A stretch of 64,000 nt of DNA from Cytospora piceicola (Eukaryota > Ascomycota > Sordariomycetes > Diaporthales > Cytosporaceae): assembly GCA_023375675.1 (NCBI GenBank), contig JALQBC010000035.1, positions 124,001 to 188,000 of the forward strand, given 5' to 3'. Each line of letters starts with the position of its first letter. Position 1 is the first letter of the stretch. The notes below the pieces were generated by a model that worked only from the letters and a program-made list of their open reading frames with translations, made no database searches and was not told the DNA's origin. Of this stretch, positions 45,514-55,674 are shown in pieces. The translations under genes were made by a program, and so were the position numbers.

Positions 45514-47172
45514 CTAGACAATCTTGAAATCCTTTCGGCTACTTGGATGAAAGTACTTCGTAGGACACCTAAACACGCCGATACGAACGAAAGCCAGTTC
45601 CTTCTCGTCGAACCGAACAATAAGTCCCCACGTTTCGTTCTGAGAATAAAGTGCCTCAACGATCCCTAATTGCAAATAGTACAATTCTGGCCGGGGTGTC
45701 GCAATAGACATTAATTCCTTCAGCTCAGAAGCAACATCCGGCATAAGGATACACCCGACAATGTAATCCACGAACAGGTCCCCAGAACCCAACGACCTCT
45801 TCCCGTAGGACGATGTTGTTGAGTATAGACAAGTAATCTCCAAAACGCCCCGCTTAACTTGACCGAAGAAATCATCGCCATCTGCAAGTTCGACCTGGCA
45901 GGCTTTAACTTCTAGCGAGGGGCATAGATCTATCTCTTTTTGGAAGTTCACGTTCCCGTCTACCGAAGCCCAGGACCACGTCGGTGCCCTGCCTGGCTGT
46001 CGAACACTGTTACCTGCCACCCGATTACCGTACCTTGAAGGATGATAAGCACTCGGACGTGGCTGCCGATGCCAGAGCAGATGGTTCGGTAGCCAATGTC
46101 TCCACAGGCCAGCAAGATAGTCCTTTTTCGATAACTTGCATCGCTTCGCATACTCCTGAGCTAAACCAGAGAAGGCGGGTAGCTTATCCCGTGGATTGGT
46201 CAGATCTCTCGAGCAGTAATTTGACACTAGCAGAGGCCAACTCTCTCGCATGTATTCGGGCTGTGTAACAAGATTGATTCGAACCCCGCAATTTCCGTTG
46301 TCGTTGGTGTCATCGCATATAAATTGGATACCAAATTTAGTAAAAACTAGGCGCCTACTCGAAAGCGTCCATTCCTGGAGCGCCCAGGCTCGCCCTGATA
46401 TTGATGCCTTCGATATTGGCACAGTGCCGTAATCACAATGTGGCCAAGCGTGATTCCAATACATGTAGCGGTACTCATCCCTAAATAAGCCCTCTTCGGA
46501 ATTCGCAGCAGCGGCAGCAACAAATGTGAAAAGAGCATTGCCGTATACCAGATTCATATGGGCCGACTCGTACTGCCAATCGGCATCGGCCTCCTTGTTG
46601 TTCGATATATTCCCATCTCGCTGAAGGATACATAGCGCATCGATCCAGAGGTACCTAATTCCGAGGTCTCGTGCTGCCCATATGGTCTCCCGAAGTGTAC
46701 GGGGCAAATCTGCGATCTGAATAGCACTCAAATGTTGTTTGAGGGTCGACGGTGTGGTCTTAAGAGTGTTGTTGTTGTTTTTGCCCCAGCAGTAGGAGAG
46801 AGCCGCGTACCGTATGCGTTCCGTATACTTCTTCCACCGGGAGATATTCTTCGTCAGGGCAAGCTTGATTTTATCAGGGTCTGTAACTTCCAAGTCCAGG
46901 AGACGGGTGGGGAGGTCTGCCGTTTGATGCTTGGCACAATCGTGTTTCAGTATACACATGCGGAGTTCCCAATAGGCTTCGAGAGGGCCCCGATATGAGA
47001 AAGGACCTAAAAGTAACAAGTTAAACTCTGATTGCAATAGACCGGCCGAGACAGAGTCAATATTTGGTGAACGAGGGTTGTGTACCTTCAAGCCTTGGAA
47101 AGCGTCGTTCCAACTTGGCCAGTGTAGCTCGCCGTATAAGCTTGTTGCGATTGTGTAGTCGCATGCGACCAT
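45514..47172 (-). CDS. HET-domain (heterokaryon incompatibility) protein, at least 552 aa
   Basis: Minus-strand frame with the three conserved blocks of the HET domain. These are RYAALSYCWG, then TLRETIWAARDLGIRYLWID followed by ALCILQRD, and after a spacer the third block SGRAWALQEWTLSSRRLVF. The C-terminus contains PTWSWASVDG, common in this family. HET proteins can trigger cell death when incompatible fungal cells fuse; specificity cannot be read from sequence. The open frame extends to 47313 but only with a TTG, so I place the start at the ATG at 47172 (MVACDYTIATSLYGELHW). An upstream exon is possible because HET proteins often have a longer N-terminal part. Confidence 0.85.
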   Translation of the reverse strand: MVACDYTIATSLYGELHWPSWNDAFQGLKVHNPRSPNIDSVSAGLLQSEFNLLLLGPFSYRGPLEAYWELRMCILKHDCAKHQTADLPTRLLDLEVTDPDKIKLALTKNISRWKKYTERIRYAALSYCWGKNNNNTLKTTPSTLKQHLSAIQIADLPRTLRETIWAARDLGIRYLWIDALCILQRDGNISNNKEADADWQYESAHMNLVYGNALFTFVAAAAANSEEGLFRDEYRYMYWNHAWPHCDYGTVPISKASISGRAWALQEWTLSSRRLVFTKFGIQFICDDTNDNGNCGVRINLVTQPEYMRESWPLLVSNYCSRDLTNPRDKLPAFSGLAQEYAKRCKLSKKDYLAGLWRHWLPNHLLWHRQPRPSAYHPSRYGNRVAGNSVRQPGRAPTWSWASVDGNVNFQKEIDLCPSLEVKACQVELADGDDFFGQVKRGVLEITCLYSTTSSYGKRSLGSGDLFVDYIVGCILMPDVASELKELMSIATPRPELYYLQLGIVEALYSQNETWGLIVRFDEKELAFVRIGVFRCPTKYFHPSSRKDFKIV

Positions 47173-48122
47173 ATTCACCAGCCGAGCTAAACGGGGACAA
47201 TTTCGTTGATGTGTTTGTTGGCATGGCTTCAGTTGAAGTAAGAGTTGGTAATACTCTATATGATAGAGACTCTTCAAGAAAGATGTATCCTGAGGCAACC
47301 GTTTCAGCTGCAAAGAGTGTCAGAGTGGGGGATAAAGCCGCAGTACGCACATACCAGTCAAGACGCTGAGCGAACTGAAAGAACAATAACAAAGAAAGCC
47401 ACAGCTGAGGTTGAACCAAATTTCCAAAGACTGAAACGACCAAGTGCAAACTATATGGAACTTTGGTGTGCTTTCTCAAAGAGAATAAAGAGGGTGGCTG
47501 GCATATACAGGCCTCATAAACACAGCCGCTTTATCATTATCCTGACACCTGTCACAGCTGCATGAGTGCATATTGTACACGTCACTCCTCGAGTACCAAG
47601 TGCATGTAGCCGCAGTTGCTTCGCCTCAATAACACGAACAGGCTGGGTATCGATCTAGTTAATGATCATGTGATACTACGGCATGTGATTACAGTGAAAT
47701 TCCATAGTGGATGCAATGAGCAAGCCCGGGAAACGCCTAGAAGAATATCACTGTCGTCAAAATAGCCCAGTCACCTTATCAGGATATCACCGAGGCCACC
47801 AGTATACATAATAAACACTGCATTATGCAGTCAGTCAGCTGTTTCGAGTCACGATGAATTCATACGTATGTGCTATACTTAAATGGCTAACATATCAAGC
47901 TTGTTTGAAGAGAACGGCATGTTAAGGGGCAAGCATTTCAACATATATTAGAGCATCTATACTTGGTAATACTCGCTGACCCGTTTGTCAAACTCGGATC
48001 GTTATTTGTCACGAAACATAACCACATACCCTATGGTATGTATTGTCGTAGTGCTAAGATTAAATCTAACACCTCTGACTGTTGTTTCGAACTAGGTTGC
48101 TTCATTTAATTATGTAATTATC
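47173..48122. other. Intergenic, 0.95 kb
   Basis: It holds the promoter, or a possible missing first exon, of the HET gene and the 3' region of the hydantoinase gene. No further gene seen. Confidence 0.45.
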
Positions 48123-51100
48123 TCATACGCCAACATCATACTCATCAATAACACTCTTCGGCTTGACAAACTCCCCATGTGGCTGATACTTCAGGTGATG
48201 TATACCAAACCCTTCAGGCCCACCAATCTCTATCCCCCTTTTGGAGCCTGTCCACCGATCACTTGCCGCGATTCCCAGCACGGTGACAAGGAGACCATAT
48301 CTGTACTCAGGGCTGCCAATGGCCTCGCCGTTCTGCGCATCAATGACAGCGATCAAATCCGGCACGATGCTGAGAACATCTTCCTGTCTCTCGAGGGGCT
48401 CGCCGTCCTCGTTGACAGGGTTTCCTTCAGGGACCCTCAACACGGCAATGTTCTCGTTCTTGAAGGGGATCTTGACCACGCCCCTGAACCTGCCCTCGCT
48501 CTTCCCATCGTCCAGGGCACCACTGTCGCCATCCTTTGCTCCAGCAACGTCCATGCCCTCGATGAGACACTCTCCATAGACGTGGCCCATCCTCAAAGTC
48601 CGGGTCACGCCGACAATCTTGCCCTTCCACAGCACCTTGGCGGCCTTGTCACCACCAACCTCCTTCACAATCTCCTCAGCCACCTCATCAACCCTATTCT
48701 CCCGTCTCGCGCGCTCGACTGACCTTCCTATCCTCCAAGCCGCAGAGATGGTATGTTCAACAACCCACCTCCTCGTCTCAGCCCCAGTAAGCGGCGCCTC
48801 GGCACACCCAGTATGCGAGCCCATCTGACTGAGTGCCGCCCTCAGCGCCCTCTCAACCTGCAGATCAGACGTAGCACTCGTCATGATAACAGTATTCCCG
48901 TTGCCATCACACATAGCCAGCGGACAAAACACAGGCTGCTTCTCATTAAACACAACAGGCGTGGTCTGCCACTTGGTAGGGTACGCCCTCCCCATCCAGT
49001 CGCCATCCACACACGGGATGTCCATGTTCGCCGACGCGCCCAGTATCATGCCCTGCAGGCCGTTCCCCCCGCCGATCTCGAGCGCGATCATGTGCGTCGC
49101 CGCGCGGCCGGGCCCCAGGATCTTGGCGAGCTCGGCCTGCGCCTCCATCATCTCGTCGCCCTGCAGCTTCTCGATCCCCACCGTCGGGCTGCCCATGCCC
49201 CCGCCGCAGCCCACCTGGTCCGTGTCCTTGAGGTCGTCGGGCGAGACGACGCGGACCACGGCCCCGGCGCGGAGGAGCTGGCGCAGGCGCATCATGTGTG
49301 GGTAGGGCGAGCCGCCGCCGCCTGTGCCGAGGATGTAGCAGCCTGTGCTGATCCAGGTCAGGTCTGTCTCGTTGACGTACCAGACGCGTTTCTTGACTGT
49401 GGGGCGATATGTGTCGAGGTTGACGTCCACGGCTGCCTCCTGTGGTGACTTTATGGACTTCCCCGTGCCGTTTGTTGTAGATGTAGTGACTGATGTGCCG
49501 TTGGTGGTGGCTTTCTTCTCGTACTGGTCCATATCGTTGGACTCAGCCTCCTGACCATCCGCCGTGCTCGGCACGGTGGCCAGGTCAGTCCGCGAGAAGT
49601 CAAAGTCTCCCACCGCGCGGACGATAAAACGGGACTTGTTGGCGATGTACTGCAGGGGGAGGGCCTCCATCTCCACGATCTTGACCGACTCCCTCGAGGC
49701 TCCCGCCGCAACTGTCTTCTCGACGGCTTCGGCTGAGATTTCGTCGAGTAATTTCTGAGTTGACTTGTTCTCTGTCGACTTGACAGTATCGACCACGCCG
49801 CTGACTCTTGCCATGGCCGCCCCGATGGCGTTTGCCACTTCGGAGTAGCGAGGCTTGAGGACCTTACTGGCGCCCTTGAGTTCGTCCGGAGAGATGACTG
49901 CTCCGCCGCCTACCAGGAGGACGGGGATGTCTTCGGGCGAGGTCTTCATCATATCAATGACCTTTTCGAGCTTCTGCTTGATAATGGCCTTGACCTCGGT
50001 CAGCTCGCTATCAGAGAGCTGCCCTTGCACCAGTGCCGGATCACCAATCTGGACACCGGAACCGCCACAGACAGTAGCATCCGTCGTCGTGAGGACCTTT
50101 CCTCCAAAGACAACAGCCTCCTCGGTGAGCTTGTATCCCACCGAGTCCGGCCCGACGGTGGTAGGCTTCCCACCAGTCCCTTTCCGGATGATAGACCCAC
50201 CACCCAGGCCGATGCTCTTGATATCAGGACACGAGAAGTTCATCCTCACACCAGCCAGCTCGCTATACGCAGCCTGCTGTCTAGGGAACCCCGTCGCAAG
50301 CAGCAGGCCAACATCACTCGTCGTACCGCCGATATCCACCACCATCATGGCCTGGCCCTCCCTCTCCTCCCCCTGAATCAAGAACGCCGCGCCGCGCATC
50401 GAGTTCGTCGGCCCACTGCTGAACGTCCTGATAGGCAGCTTAGCAGCGACGTCGCCCGCGAGCAGCGTGCCGTCGTTCTGCGTGATGAACACGGGGCAGC
50501 TCAGCCCCAGCTTCCGCACAGGCTCCTGGAAGCTGCGGATCGTCTTCCTCGCGAACGGCAGGATGGCCGCGTTCAGGATGGCCGCGTTCTCCCTCTCCAG
50601 GAACCCGAGGTTCGCCACCTCCTTGCCCATGACGACGTCCACGCCCCCGCCCAGCTCCTCCCGCGCGATCTCCGCGGCCCGCTCCTCCTGCCGGTGCACC
50701 GTGTCGATGGGGCTGAAGACGCCGTTGACGACCACGGCCCGGATGCCCCTCTCCCTGACGGCGCGGCACTGCGCCCGCACCGCGCCCTCGTCCAGGTCCC
50801 GGATCAGGTTCCCGTCGACCTCCAGCCCGCCGTCGACGCTGGCCCAGTAGCCCAGCACGAGCTCGCGCATGTCGTCGGGCCAGTCCACGCACGGCGGCGC
50901 GTGCTTGCCGAAGGGGCCTGCGATCCTGATCACCGCCACCTTGCAGAGGCGCTTGGCGTCCCGCTCGACGACGGCGTTGACGAAGTGCGTCGTGCCGATC
51001 GTCACGGAGGCCACGTCGTCTGGGTTCACGGCGGGCGTGGTGGACGTGAACATCTGTGTGATAGCAGCGTTGATGCCATCGCTGGGGTTGGTGGTTGTGG

Positions 51101-51233
51101 GCGATTTGTGGTAGGCTATGATGCCCTTGTTGGGCGACGAGGTCAGAGACGGGTCGAGGATGATGCCGTCTGTGTTTGTACCGCCGACGTCGACGCCGAT
51201 ACGCAGCCGTCTGTTACTGTTTGGTTGGGCCAT
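48123..51233 (-). CDS. Hydantoinase/oxoprolinase-DUF917 fusion protein, 1036 aa
   Basis: Intronless minus-strand frame of 1036 residues. The N-terminal part begins RLRIGVDVGGTNTDGIILDP, the phosphate-1 motif of hydantoinase A/oxoprolinase (an ASKHA fold). It continues with TIGTTHFVNAVVERD and the second nucleotide motif VDIGGTTSDVGLL, and ends near residue 560. After a low-complexity linker (Thr/Asn-rich, about 570-610) comes a DUF917 domain (TGCYILGTGGGGSPYPHMM, VGCGGGMGSPTVGIEKL, IALEIGGGNGLQGMILGAS, VDGDWMGRAYPTKWQT). The family hydrolyses cyclic amides such as hydantoins or 5-oxoproline with ATP; the substrate is unknown here. It is transcribed divergently from an NCS1 permease 793 bp away, which suggests joint uptake and use of a cyclic nitrogen compound. 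Confidence 0.9.
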   Translation of the reverse strand: MAQPNSNRRLRIGVDVGGTNTDGIILDPSLTSSPNKGIIAYHKSPTTTNPSDGINAAITQMFTSTTPAVNPDDVASVTIGTTHFVNAVVERDAKRLCKVAVIRIAGPFGKHAPPCVDWPDDMRELVLGYWASVDGGLEVDGNLIRDLDEGAVRAQCRAVRERGIRAVVVNGVFSPIDTVHRQEERAAEIAREELGGGVDVVMGKEVANLGFLERENAAILNAAILPFARKTIRSFQEPVRKLGLSCPVFITQNDGTLLAGDVAAKLPIRTFSSGPTNSMRGAAFLIQGEEREGQAMMVVDIGGTTSDVGLLLATGFPRQQAAYSELAGVRMNFSCPDIKSIGLGGGSIIRKGTGGKPTTVGPDSVGYKLTEEAVVFGGKVLTTTDATVCGGSGVQIGDPALVQGQLSDSELTEVKAIIKQKLEKVIDMMKTSPEDIPVLLVGGGAVISPDELKGASKVLKPRYSEVANAIGAAMARVSGVVDTVKSTENKSTQKLLDEISAEAVEKTVAAGASRESVKIVEMEALPLQYIANKSRFIVRAVGDFDFSRTDLATVPSTADGQEAESNDMDQYEKKATTNGTSVTTSTTNGTGKSIKSPQEAAVDVNLDTYRPTVKKRVWYVNETDLTWISTGCYILGTGGGGSPYPHMMRLRQLLRAGAVVRVVSPDDLKDTDQVGCGGGMGSPTVGIEKLQGDEMMEAQAELAKILGPGRAATHMIALEIGGGNGLQGMILGASANMDIPCVDGDWMGRAYPTKWQTTPVVFNEKQPVFCPLAMCDGNGNTVIMTSATSDLQVERALRAALSQMGSHTGCAEAPLTGAETRRWVVEHTISAAWRIGRSVERARRENRVDEVAEEIVKEVGGDKAAKVLWKGKIVGVTRTLRMGHVYGECLIEGMDVAGAKDGDSGALDDGKSEGRFRGVVKIPFKNENIAVLRVPEGNPVNEDGEPLERQEDVLSIVPDLIAVIDAQNGEAIGSPEYRYGLLVTVLGIAASDRWTGSKRGIEIGGPEGFGIHHLKYQPHGEFVKPKSVIDEYDVGV

Positions 51234-52026
51234 ATTAAACGATTGTCGTCGGATCCGTGGTGATACTGATATTGATACTGATACTGATAATCACGGAATG
51301 ATGACTCGCCCCTGAACGCAAGGGGATGGCGAGGTCGTGGGTGCGTGATATGAGGGAGAAGTCGCCTATACTTTTAATCCCGAGACAAGATAACTAATCA
51401 CACTCCAGTAGCACAACATGGATGAAGCTTTTCTCATGATTGAGCATCGTAAACTTAATTCGAACCTATTCACCTCGGAACTGACCCGAATACCGGCAGC
51501 TCTCCAGGCGGAGGTCGCCTATCCGGCGGTCCTTGATAACGAAATCCCCGGCGATATCTCCGTACGCGTGCTGTGGAGGAGACGACCGGCCCGATGATCT
51601 ACTCAAGCAGTACTACACCAATATGCTTACAATGCTGCTACTGGTGTCGGCAGTTGTGCAACGTTGCCGGGTAATAGATTCCAGCTCGAGGTGATCAGCA
51701 TTTGTACAATAAATTTATGGTTCGTTATCATTATCTCTGTAATCTATGAAGCAAGGTTCAAAGCATGATTGTTTGCCAAAACTCTCTGAACTGACCTGAC
51801 TGACACCACCGTCTTGGCCCCCTTGGCCCATTACTCGAGGCTGATAAGACTATTCATCCTCACCAAAGACTGCCCAGGTGGTGTCTGTTGCCCAAGCGCT
51901 GAATATATCCCGAAGGGCGCCCAAAGTTTCGTGCAAGGCGTCGTCTTGACTTCCTTGACTTCCATCTCCATCTCCGTCTCCATCTACAAACCTCCGGCTT
52001 TGCTGTGTGATATCTCTCTCCCAGCA
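51234..52026. other. Shared promoter region of hydantoinase and permease genes (793 bp)
   Basis: No coding signal. A TGATAC/TGATAT tandem run lies at about 51260-51290, directly upstream of the hydantoinase ATG, and several HGATAR sites are spread through the region. Confidence 0.6.
51285..51847. promoter_or_regulatory. Cluster of six GATA-factor (AreA/NIT2-type) HGATAR sites
   Basis: TGATAA at 51285-51290, AGATAA at 51388-51393, TGATAA at 51534-51539, TTATCA at 51725-51730 and TTATCT at 51731-51736 (both reverse orientation), and TGATAA at 51842-51847. Two sites are adjacent, an arrangement known to favour AreA/NIT2 binding. It suggests control of the permease-hydantoinase pair by nitrogen supply. 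This is inference from motif counting. Confidence 0.5.
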
Positions 52027-53877
52027 ATGGCTTCCACCGAACTCAGGTCCCGTCTTGGGGCTATCAAGGAGAAAGTCCGCCTGCATGGCGACGAGTCTAA
52101 ACACGAACAAACGGACGCATGGAGCAACAGAGATCTCATCCCTCTCCCGCCGCAGAGGCGGACATGGAGTAAGTCAACGATGAAACCAATCCATCCATCC
52201 CTTGACTCTATACCACAAAGCTAACAGACATGTTCCCTCCCACCAAACAGACTGGTTCCTCTTCTTCGGGTACTGGACCATATCCTCCCTCAACATCTCC
52301 AACTGGCAGTCCCCCAACACCTTCCTGACCGAGGGCCTCTCCGTCGCCCAGTCCATGGGCATCATCGTCATCGGCCGGCTCCTCATCTCCTTCTTCTCCA
52401 CGCTCATCGCCTGGTGCGGCCTGACGTGGCACGTCGGCTTCACCGTGCAGAACCGCTTCTCCTGGGGCCTGCGCGCCTCCTACATCCCCCTCCTGCAGCG
52501 CATCCTCCTCAACTTCATCTGGAACGCCGTCCAGTGCTGGAACGGCGGCCGCCTCGTCGCCGTCTGCATCACCGCCATCTGGCCCAGCTTCGCCACCATG
52601 CCCGAGTTCCTCCCCGCCGGCATGGCCGCCGTCACCACCGGCTACCAGTTCGTCGGCTTCGTCGTCTTCTGGGCCCTGTCCTCGCCCTTCCTCCTCATCC
52701 GCCCCGAGAAGTTCAAGTGGCCCTTCCGCTTCACCAGCATCTACTGCGGCGTCGGCATGATCTGCATGATGATCTGGGCGCTGGCCACGGCCAAGGGCGT
52801 CGGCACGCTCATGACACAGGGGCAGAACGTCCCCAAGGGCTGGAAGAACTCGTCGTGGCTGATGATGGCCGGCATCAACCAGATGATCGGCGGTATCGCC
52901 GCCGGCATCACGAACGGGAGTGACTTCAGCCGTTACGCGCAGGGGCCCAAGCACTACGTAGGCGGCACCATCTTGTCGGCCTGGATCGTGGGCGTCCTGG
53001 TCTCCTTCATCGGCCTCGTCACCACGTCCGCCGCCCAGAAGATCTACGGCGAGGTCTACTGGAACCCGCCGGACCTGCTCATGGTGATGATGGACAAGGG
53101 CCACGGCTCGTCGGCAGCACGCGCCGGGGTGTTCTTCCTCTCGTTCGGGTTCGCCTCGACGGCCTGCTTCGAGAACATTTGCGGAAACGCTGTGGCTGGC
53201 GGCATCGACCTGTCCGGTCTGTTCCCTCGCTATATCAATATCCGCCGTGGGGCCATGATCACCTTCGCCGCGGCGTGGGTGTGCCAGCCGTGGCAGCTCA
53301 TCAACAAGGCCACGACCTTTATCAGCGTACTGAACTCGTTCTCTGTGTTCCTTTCTCCTATTATGGGTGTTATGAGTGTGGACTTCCTTGTGCTCAGGAG
53401 GAGGAAGATCCGCCTCACTCACCTGTACCGTACACACGATACGTCGTACTGGTACTTCCACGGGGTAAACTGGCGGGCCATCGTGGCTTGGCTCTGCGGT
53501 TGGGCACCGACCATAGGTGGCCTGGTTATGACCGCCGGAGGAAAGATGGACGGGCCGAAGGCCTTGTATCAACTCTACTATATGGCTTTCCTAGTTGGTC
53601 AGTACAGTCTAGCCAGTCCATGCCTGTTCTACCTCTGCACCGTACTGACCGTCTCTATCCAGGCTTCTTCCTCAGTGGAACCATCTTTTTCACGCTCAAC
53701 AAGATATTCCCCGTCGCGGGCATGGGCGAGTACGATGAGGTGGACCACTATGGGGCCTTTACTGCCGAGGAGTGTGCAAAATGGGGTATTGTTCCTAATG
53801 AGCAGATGCCAGTCATATATGGCGGGGATGACAGCAGCGCGTCGCAAGTCCAGGAGACATTCGACAAGCAAGGTTGA
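52027..53877 (+). CDS. NCS1-family nucleobase/allantoin/hydantoin-type permease, 567 aa, three exons
   Basis: Exons 52027-52168, 52251-53597 and 53663-53877 join in frame to 567 residues; introns start GTAAGT and GTCAGT and end ACAG and CCAG. NCS1 features are visible. The first helix carries SNLN-like residues (FFGYWTISSLNISNWQSPNT), followed by GLTWHVGFTVQNRFSWGLRA. There are about twelve hydrophobic segments, the motif NGSDFSRYAQGPKHYV between helices 5 and 6, and ICGNAVAGGIDLSGLFPRYI later. The cytosolic N-terminus is short and the C-terminus hydrophilic. The family imports uracil, allantoin, hydantoins, thiamine or related compounds with H+ or Na+. The adjacent hydantoinase suggests a cyclic ureide or amide substrate; uracil or allantoin transport is the alternative. 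Confidence 0.92.
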
Positions 53878-54171
53878 TGTCGTCGAAATAAACGAGGGTA
53901 ATGATAATGAATTCCATAGTCATGTTATTGAGCACATGCTTGAATAGCTTTCTGTAACTGTCAGCGTGATGATAACACCTTTCGTCCGCCCCAGCCCTCC
54001 TCCCCATCCCAATTAACAAGTTACCCAATCAATATCTCACCCTGACCACCTCCTTTCTTCCCCTTGACCAAGTACCCAAGTGCTCTGTCGCAATATAGGG
54101 TCTAGCCAATGCACAAGCATTGGCAATTGGTTCTGCACTCTTCGTCACATGTTCATTACCCAACCACCCCC
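53878..54171. other. Short spacer between convergent permease and P450 genes
   Basis: 3' ends only; no gene seen. Confidence 0.5.
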
Positions 54172-55674
54172 TCAAGCCACCCCCCTCCCCCTCGCCCTCA
54201 CCCTCACCCTCAGCCCCGCCGGCCGCAGGTTAAACCACCCGTCCTGCCGCCCGTCCAGCTCCCACCCGGGGTCCACCATCTCGAACTCGCACTCCCTCGC
54301 CAGCGCCGCCACGGCCACCACGCTGAACACCCACGCCCACCTCCGCCCGATGCACTCCCTCTTCCCGTTCCCGAACCACCGCCTCGCCCCCGCCGGCAGG
54401 CCCTCGAACCGCTGCCCCACCATCCTCTCGGGCCGGAACGCGAGCGGCTCCTCGTACACAGCCGCGTCCCGGTTCGCCCCCGCCAGCACCACGACCACGG
54501 CCTGGTCGTGCGCCACCTGGTACCTGCCGCCCCCGAGCAGCACCGGCGCCGTGTCCGGCGTCCCGTCGGGGTGGTGCCGCGGCACCGGCTCCACGTTGAA
54601 CCCCGGCGCCGCGAAGCTCAGCCTCAGGCTCTCCCGCACGACGCCCTCCACGTACTTCAGCCTGGGCAGGTCATCCACGCCGATCTGCCTCCCGCCACCG
54701 TCACCACCGTCACCGTCACCGTCACCACCACCCGCCCACGGCCCGAGGACCGCATCCAGCTCCCTCCTCGCCTCGGCGAGGCACCCCGGGTTCCGGCACA
54801 GGAAGTACACCGCGCTGGCGACCAGGCACGGCGCGGTCGAGCTCCCGATGGGCATGGACACGATCTCGTCGACGACCTGGCTCTCGCTCAGCCCCCTTCC
54901 CGTGCGCGGGTCCTTGTTCTCCATGAGCGCCCACAGGAGGTCCCTGCGCCCGTGGTCCGCCGGGTTCCGCCTGCGGTGCGCCACGAGCTCCGCCGCGTAG
55001 CCCTCCCGCATGGCCCTCGTCGCCCCCCGGAGCTTGTGCCCGTAGAACAGCCAGTTGACCAGCCCCGGGCGCGTGGGCCTCTTCATCGCCTCCGAGGTGG
55101 CGTCCTCCATCCCCTGGAGCATGGGGTGGTCCTCCCCCGCGGCGATGCAGTTGAGCTTCTTCCCGAACAGCGTCAGCGTCGTGGCCTCGAGGTTGAGGCG
55201 GTTCAGCTCGTCGATGAGCAAGACCCCGCCATCACCACTACCCACCCCGACACCATCCCCTCCGCCGCCGCCGCCCCCAGTCCACCGCCGGATAAGTTCC
55301 CCCACACACCCCGCCACCTCGCCGCACCAGCCCGCCTCGGCCCCCCCGCCCAGCAGCACCGGCGCGCAGATGCGGTGCGCCACGCCCCACGCCTCCTCGT
55401 GGTCGAACGCCGTGAACAGCGCGTCGTGCACGGCCTGCCGGATCTCCACGATCGGCCCGCCCACGTACTTGCGGAACCGCCTCTCGTCGCAGACCTCCCC
55501 GGCCAGCGCCGCCCCCGCGACGAACACCACCGTGTGCCCCAGCACCGTGATCTGGAAGATCTCGCCGTAGCGCTCCGCCAGCCGCTGGAGGGACTGCCAC
55601 GTGTTGGACGGGTTGACGTCGAAGACGTTGCCTACGAGGGGGAGGCCTCTTGGTTGGGGGATTGGGTGGGACAT
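54172..55674 (-). CDS. Cytochrome P450 monooxygenase, no membrane anchor, 500 aa
   Basis: Single-exon minus-strand frame beginning MSHPIPQPRGLPLVGNVFDV. P450 signatures: ESLRLSF (K-helix ExxR), a PERF-region equivalent (FRPERMVGQRFEG), and the heme loop WFGNGKRECIG with Cys441 as the axial ligand. There is no N-terminal transmembrane helix; the protein starts directly with the proline-rich segment, as in CYP505/P450foxy-type heme domains. No reductase domain follows. The I-helix reads MPIGSSTAPCLVAS, where the usual acidic residue before Thr is Ser, so oxygen activation may be altered. Substrate unknown. Glycine/serine-rich loops (about residues 125-145 and 320) come from GC-rich simple repeats. 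Confidence 0.88.
   Translation of the reverse strand: MSHPIPQPRGLPLVGNVFDVNPSNTWQSLQRLAERYGEIFQITVLGHTVVFVAGAALAGEVCDERRFRKYVGGPIVEIRQAVHDALFTAFDHEEAWGVAHRICAPVLLGGGAEAGWCGEVAGCVGELIRRWTGGGGGGGDGVGVGSGDGGVLLIDELNRLNLEATTLTLFGKKLNCIAAGEDHPMLQGMEDATSEAMKRPTRPGLVNWLFYGHKLRGATRAMREGYAAELVAHRRRNPADHGRRDLLWALMENKDPRTGRGLSESQVVDEIVSMPIGSSTAPCLVASAVYFLCRNPGCLAEARRELDAVLGPWAGGGDGDGDGGDGGGRQIGVDDLPRLKYVEGVVRESLRLSFAAPGFNVEPVPRHHPDGTPDTAPVLLGGGRYQVAHDQAVVVVLAGANRDAAVYEEPLAFRPERMVGQRFEGLPAGARRWFGNGKRECIGRRWAWVFSVVAVAALARECEFEMVDPGWELDGRQDGWFNLRPAGLRVRVRARGRGVA

Noticed and set aside
50025..51263. 412-codon plus-strand frame over the hydantoinase gene
   Set aside because: Opposite strand of a recognised conserved protein; no domain.
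52208..53572. 454-codon frame antisense to the permease
   Set aside because: Antisense shadow of a recognised NCS1 permease; rich in Asp/Glu/His/Gly with no domain.
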